64,000 nucleotides of DNA, taken from the NCBI GenBank assembly GCA_964058845.1, contig CAXKVR010000029.1, forward strand, positions 62,001 to 126,000, in the 5' to 3' direction. Shown here piece after piece: positions 58,368 through 64,000 of this stretch. Below the pieces are notes generated by a model. That model was not told the DNA's origin and ran no database searches. It saw nothing but the letters and a program-made list of their open reading frames with translations. This stretch comes from Carex sylvatica. Taxonomy: Eukaryota > Streptophyta > Magnoliopsida > Poales > Cyperaceae. Every line of letters starts with the position of its first letter. Position 1 is the stretch's first letter. A program made the translations under genes and the position numbers.

Positions 58368-59025
58368 ATAAATAATTATTCTTTATTTTAATAGCTATTT
58401 ATATTTTAAGTACAATAAAGATTAAAAAATAGAGATAAAAGCATGAATTTACCCAAATATAAACATTAAAAGCCTCTTTTGTAATAAAATAGATTTTCGT
58501 TAATTTATTACTTTAGAGAAATATTTCCTTGTTAGTGTATTTGTTTTGGAAAACAGATGTAAACTAGCGTTAGTGATAATCTTTCAAAAAAAAAAAAATT
58601 GTTTAAAAATAGTAGTGACCATTTTTAAATTTTGATTGGACTGTTTAAGAAATAATAAAGAGCCATCATTGAGAAGTACAACATATTCATGCAAAGATAA
58701 TTCGCTATTTGGGATATAATTATTACTTGTATTCCATTTTCTGGGCTTAAAACATATTTATGCAAAAAAGTTGTTTTTTATTGGCCTCTATGTAACTTGA
58801 GGCAACAACCATTATTCCGAACTTGAAAATGTAAATAATTACAAAAAACATTCACATGCATGGAAATCTTAATCATCTGAAGCTGGTTTTAGCAAGTATA
58901 TGTACTTGAAAAAAGAAGAGTTCATCTAAAATTGCTAGGGATAAGTTTGGTTGGAGTGAGGTACTTCGAATTTAATTTCTGTTCGTTTGGATCATAAATT
59001 GATGGTACCAAAATTTGACCACAGT
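58368..59025. other. AT-rich spacer
   Basis: No gene seen; a short A-run at 58587-58599. Confidence 0.5.
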
Positions 59026-59520
59026 CACTACTAGAATCTGAGTTTTTTGCATGGATAAAAACATTTGTTGCATGGATAAGTAGTGTCGTTGCAACAAATA
59101 TTGGCAATTCTGACACAGTTAAACTTGTTGCATGGGTAGTCCCATGCAACAATTACCCATGCAACAAGTTGGATGGTTATCCATGCAACTACCTCTTATT
59201 TATCCATGCAACAAATATTTGATGACCCGTGACCCGCCAGCAAGAATAGAAAGTATATTCTAATGAATGTCCATGCAACAACTCATCTCATACCCATGCA
59301 ACAAGTCTCCCGAATTTAGCCTAAACAGTTGCATGGGTAACCCATGCAACAAATATTTGAGAACTATTTGTTGCATGGGCCTACCGTTGCAACAAGTTGG
59401 CAGAATCTAGACAATATTTGTTGCATGGATAACCCATGCAACAAGTTTGGAGGATTATTTGCGAACTATTTGTTGCATGAGACTACCCATGCAACAAATA
59501 CTGTATTCCTGAACAATACA
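59026..59520 (+). mobile_element. CACTA terminus with subterminal repeats
   Basis: CACTACTAGAATCTGAG starts at 59026, the same terminal sequence as at 14251. Up to 59505 there are a dozen or more ttgttgcatggg or cccatgcaacaa motifs in both orientations. The inward side is to the right; no right terminus was found before the window ends. No transposase. Confidence 0.75.
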
Positions 59521-60945
59521 TTTTCAGTATATATTTGATATTTTCCTTCAAATTGAATAAATTCTTGTAAATCACAGCAATAAATATTACAGCACTATAT
59601 TAATATGTTCACATCCTACTTAATATATTTCACATCCTACTTAAAAAGTAAATGAGATACACATAATTCACCAAATTACCACAACACATACATGTATTGA
59701 TTTACCAATTAAACACCATCTTATTGTTCTAAATAAATTTGATTTTCTTTTTGTTGAGTACCCACTGTGTACGTATGAAATTAATGTATTGTATACAACC
59801 CAAGATTAATAGAATAGCCCCCCATGATTATCTTCATTTGAATCAACAGTAAATTCACCATACTTTCAGATTAATAAAATAGGCCTCCATGATGTTCTTG
59901 AAAGCTAAGCTTCTCATCCTTCTATTTATCTCTCTCCCTGAATTTATACAAAAATATGAGAAAATAATAAGCAAATAAAAGTTATTACTGATCAATCATA
60001 TAGAAGTACTAGTCAAGTGCCCACGCATTGCGGTAGGAATTGACAATATTATTTGTACAAATTTTAATTTGTGTTAGATTCATGAAAATATTTTTCTAAG
60101 TAATTTTTGTTGAATATGCTTCTTTAAAGTGACAAAATTAATTTTAGTAAAATTTACATAAATCATACAAGGGGCAAAATTGTCCAGAACACTACAAAAT
60201 CATTTTCTCCCAATCAGTGGGGAATTTGGAAATAATATTTATAAATAGAGTTAATTGCCAAAATTAAAGAAGTGACACTCTGGTTAAGGTACTGTTACAC
60301 TTGAAGCATACATCTAAGAAGAGAGCTTATACTTGTTCTTATCAATTAATCGCTCACATAATCACACTAATTATCTTGATTTCTCAATTTTCATGACAGT
60401 AAAAAATTTCATCCCAGCTTTAACGTTAAATCGAGGGATATGGATTTTCATCCCAATTTTCATGACAATACAAGGGATCCAGATAGCTTCACGTGAAATA
60501 TCTAACTAAAGTACCTCAGCAGTTTTCTGAACAGCAGCTGGTATGTCAGTTCAAATGGCTTTTTCTCACATTTTTCACAAAGTACCCCTTCAAAATTACA
60601 CATTTCTCCAACAGTTCATAATTTCTCAGAATCTGGACTAGTCATAGAAAATACTGTACCAGTAGACATTAGGTTATTAATTTAGGCCAAACTAAAATAT
60701 AGTCATAATCTTAACTACAAACCCTAGTTTCCCACAAAATATAAATGTCGTATGCTTTTAGGAAACCCAATTTTGAGACCTTTGAAATTGACACAACCTG
60801 CTGCAGTTGCAACAAGCTCCCATGCATTGTTGGTGCAACTACTCTAAGCATTTCATTGTTGGTGTATAATCCCCATTATTCATAAATGCCTAAATTAAAC
60901 CCACTACACTGGCTGTATAGAGTGTATAGACACTTAAATTACTTC
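59521..60945. other. AT-rich DNA, possibly CACTA interior
   Basis: No gene recognised. gcaacaagctcccatgcatt at 60806-60825 echoes the CACTA subterminal motif, which hints that the element extends at least this far. Confidence 0.35.
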
Positions 60946-61004
60946 TTAGGAGATATTGTCACTGCAATTTTCCATGGATATACATTTGCAACAAAAAAAA
61001 AAGG

Positions 61005-61222
61005 TAATTGAGATAGAGAAATGATACATTTTGCTAGTTCTTCTTGAGGGAGACAATTTGACAGACATATGAACATTTTGTTGAATCTGCTTCTCCTCCA
61101 TGGCACAGTTGCCAACAGCAACTCCCATGCAGAGCACCTTCTTAAGTTGAAACTTGACAGTAGCCTTTATCTCATTGACCTTAGATTCCAAGGTCTCCTG
61201 GCACGTCACCAGTGTGGGATAC
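61005..61222 (-). pseudogene. Ribosomal protein L10a exon fragment
   Basis: The minus strand has an intact splice acceptor (atgcacag) and then, from 61222, [38 protein letters not shown] and [14 protein letters not shown], characteristic of plant cytosolic L10a (uL1), an early-binding large-subunit protein. After MSV about nine bases are missing, the frame shifts, and the sequence degrades by about 61005, where LLKKNWQNVR and CLYLK would be expected. Retention of intron sequence argues for capture of genomic DNA, not a reverse-transcribed copy. It lies 2 kb inside the CACTA terminus. Confidence 0.87.
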
Positions 61223-61242
61223 CTGTGCATAGTCAAAACCAA

Positions 61243-62470
61243 GGCTTATTATTATTATCCTTTTGCAAAAATATTAAAGGGTTAATTTTTTGTGTACCAT
61301 CTAACTCTTACTAAATTTCTTATTTATCCTTCAAGACTTCAATATATTATATTTACCTCTCAACTCTTCCAACTCTTTCTTATTTATCCTTATAAGTTAA
61401 TTCACATACTTTAAATTTTATATTTCCAATTATAACCCTTCTCTGTTTAATTTCTCCATCACACCTGTTCAAAATTAGTTTATTCTTAACACACATCTGT
61501 CCAAAACTGATCTAAAGCACTTGGACAAAGCACATGCACCTCCATTGTATTTGTTGTTGTCTTGATTTACTGGACATGAAAACCAGTAGCACTGATGCTT
61601 TCGTACCATGGTAGCATAGTTATATTCTATTGCCTAATATGGTTGTTTTAAGCAAAGTTGCTCCATTGCTCCATTTACTGGTAAAAAGAGACAACTCAGG
61701 AGTACTTTTAATTTACTGGTAAATGGGATGGATTGTCAAGAATTCAGTCATCAAATGCAAATCATAGAGACAATTGATGAACGGTTGTTCAATCTAGAAA
61801 CAAGATTAGCAAATCATACAGACATTTGAGCTTTGGAGCAAGATAAAATTGGTAAGCTTGGGGTCAAAATTACCAACATCTACAGATCATAAAACCCTTT
61901 CCTTAGACTAAGGATTGGGTGCTGCACATGTATCATTATATGAACAATAAAATCTGATAGAAGTTGGTCTTACAGTTCAAAATCCCAAAATTGAAAAGAA
62001 AATAAAAAAAATCCAATTGTTAGTAATCTTTTGATTTACGACTGCTATAATAACAGGTGGTATTGTGGTTCTCATTTGCAACTGTGCTAATACCTCAAAC
62101 GAATCTCTTAATCAGGTAAATTAAATTGACCATCAATTAAATTTTGCAATTCTTTAAAGATAATACTTCAAAAGAACCAGATGATGCCTCAAACGAACAC
62201 AAAGATAATACTTTTGGTTTTAAAGAAAAAAAATGCTCTCTACACCTATACCAGATGAATCTCTGAGGTTGAGAAAGGTGAGACCTCCATGGACCCTGTG
62301 TAAGGCGACCCAGCCACACAACCTTACCCACTTGCCTACATGGCTCACCCCAAGATCACCGCAATTTGCGGTTTTGTTCACCCAATTCAATGGAGAGAGC
62401 AGGCGGTGGTAGGAGGAAGAAAATTATGAGCGAAAGTGAGAGAGGGAGAAAATTAAAGGGCACAATCAAT
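61243..62470. other. Spacer without a supported gene
   Basis: AT-rich. 61310-61430 has repeats of tcttatttatcctt, and 62200-62350 is GC-richer but without a recognisable frame. Confidence 0.4.
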
Positions 62471-62499
62471 GAAATTGCAGCGTGGCTGGCCATTAACAC

Positions 62500-62600
62500 G
62501 GGAGCAAAAAAAATTGCAATTGGCGGGAGCAAAAATTTGCAGAGATGGGAGCAAAAATTTGCAATTGGCGGGAGCTAAAATTTGCAATTGGCGCCTTGGT
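62500..62600. repeat. Short tandem repeats gggagcaaaaatttgcaattg
   Basis: About four imperfect units of roughly 25 bp (ggcgggagcaaaaatttgca and variants). Confidence 0.75.
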
Positions 62601-64000
62601 GGGGAGAAGAGAAGATATGAGGATACTTAGCCAGAAAGTGGAGAAAGGTAGAAGCTTCTCTGAGAAGGAACCCAGGAAAAAGAAAAAAAAAACTAATAGC
62701 TGACAGGTGGTACCCGATTGTTATGGAAATTATTTTTTTTCATGAAATTTTTTATATGCAAATTTTTCATGCATATAGGATATGGAAAATATCCAAAATA
62801 AATATATTTGAATTTATTGGCAAAATTTTCATGCATATAGGATGTGAAAATGAATGTATTTAGATTTATTGGCAAATTTTTCATGCGATATGAAAAATTG
62901 CACAATTTATATTTAGATTTATTGCAAATTTCTAAAAGACCGAGAAGTATATATAGTAAGAGAAATATATACCACTAAATTAGAGAAAGAGCACAATTAC
63001 TTATATATTTTATGTTTTTATTATTTATGCCTTAGTTTTTTTAAATCTTTAATAACACTGTGTCTTAAACTTAAATATGGAAGTAAAGATCAACAAAATA
63101 TGTATATTATTTTTTAGTTCAAAGACTTAAATATTTTAATTTTGCCATAATTTGTTCCCTCAACATGTGTCATTATCTGCAAAAGTATTTAATTAAATTC
63201 AGTCAATTAATATCAAAATTCGACTTTAATTGTAAAAATATTTTGTAATGGAAATTATATTAATTAAATTTATGCAATAATTAATGTTATAATATATTTA
63301 TTGCTTGATTAAATGAGTTTGATACGTTAATTATATAACATTATATGCATGTTGCATATATGACACATTTTATATGCATGAACATGAAACATAAACTCTT
63401 GTTCCATGAGTTAATGAAGATGTACGGGAATATGTCACCCGTTGGTCGATCGAAACCGTTTAAATTAAAGAGCACTGTATTTATTGTCTTGCAACCGAGT
63501 TTGATCAAATTTTGTTTTTATTTATCCATTCATCCAGTTAATTGAAAATTAAAGCATCGTATGGCCATAAACACTTCGTGTTGGATTGAAACTCATACAT
63601 AATAAAACTTCCAAACTTTTATGTTGGTTACATTCAATGTTCTATCTTGATCATTTTAAAACAGATTTGGAATGATTTCGTTGCAGATCGACCGTTGATT
63701 TTCTGCGTGAAAACGGACGGTCCAAAAATGTTTTATAAATTTGAACAAGTATATTATGATGGAAGTCTATAAAAATGATATGCACAAGTATTATTTGGCT
63801 ATATAAGATGTAAAAAAAATAAAAATATTTTTTTTGAATTTTTTTTGATATATAGGGCTGTAAATGTTGAGTGATTAGTAAATATTAAGCTTCCCTGCCG
63901 TCCGATAAGTAAAGAACAGTCATGATTTATTCATTTTGTATAGCTGTGGATAGGGAGTCCCTGTACTCTGTGGTAACGTAATATTTATGTTTAGATCCAG
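62601..64000. other. AT-rich end of window
   Basis: 62755-62935 has three imperfect repeats of gcaaatttttcatgcatata. No gene recognised in the remainder; short frames such as 63345-63545 show no domain. Confidence 0.45.

Overview
This is a stretch of nuclear DNA from a flowering plant, most likely a dicot. It is visibly AT-rich, its genes have GT-AG introns, and it is packed with plant-type transposable elements: L1-like LINEs, a Ty1/copia element, solo LTRs, and hAT, Mutator-like and CACTA DNA elements. There are no bacterial-style operons and no CRISPR array, and I recognised no tRNA or rRNA gene. The species cannot be fixed from the sequence.

Genes. Only two loci look capable of making a product. 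One is a small two-exon gene on the minus strand (13022-13505) for a secreted peptide of about 77 residues with two cysteines. The other is an Rx-type CC-NB-ARC-LRR disease-resistance gene (34960-42926) whose first intron holds a 4.7 kb copia element. A close paralogue of the resistance gene (26467-29554) is broken near its 3' end by a 14-bp deletion. A third copy survives only as exon 1 on the minus strand (50530-50665), and flank-only relics lie near 10.6-11.8 kb and 50.7-52.3 kb. Gene fragments include a UDP-glycosyltransferase start with a frameshift (46565-46950) and one exon of ribosomal protein L10a (61005-61222).

Layout. 0-17 kb: a decayed tandem family of the small peptide gene, seen as repeated promoter, 5' leader, exon and 3' UTR copies in both orientations, cut up by hAT elements, a LINE remnant and a CACTA end. 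17-19.6 kb: AT-rich DNA without a gene. 19.65-25.44 kb: a nearly full-length but dead LINE on the minus strand with a solo LTR inside its endonuclease region. 26.4-30.3 and 34.9-43.4 kb: the two resistance-gene copies, with matching 3' flanks. 43.4-50.3 kb: foldback, Mutator-like, hAT and MITE elements around the UGT relic. 50.5-52.4 kb: third resistance-gene relic. 52.6-58.4 kb: a Mutator-like element and a TIR repeat carrying a 2.5 kb solo LTR. 59-62.6 kb: a CACTA terminus followed by the L10a fragment. The rest is AT-rich spacer.

Together this reads as a fast-evolving defence cluster: resistance genes that duplicated, inverted and decayed, interleaved with a small secreted-peptide family that did the same. 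Many insertions have exact target-site duplications, and two have an empty paralogous site elsewhere in the window. No wholly new system can be claimed from sequence alone; the peptide family is the least familiar item.
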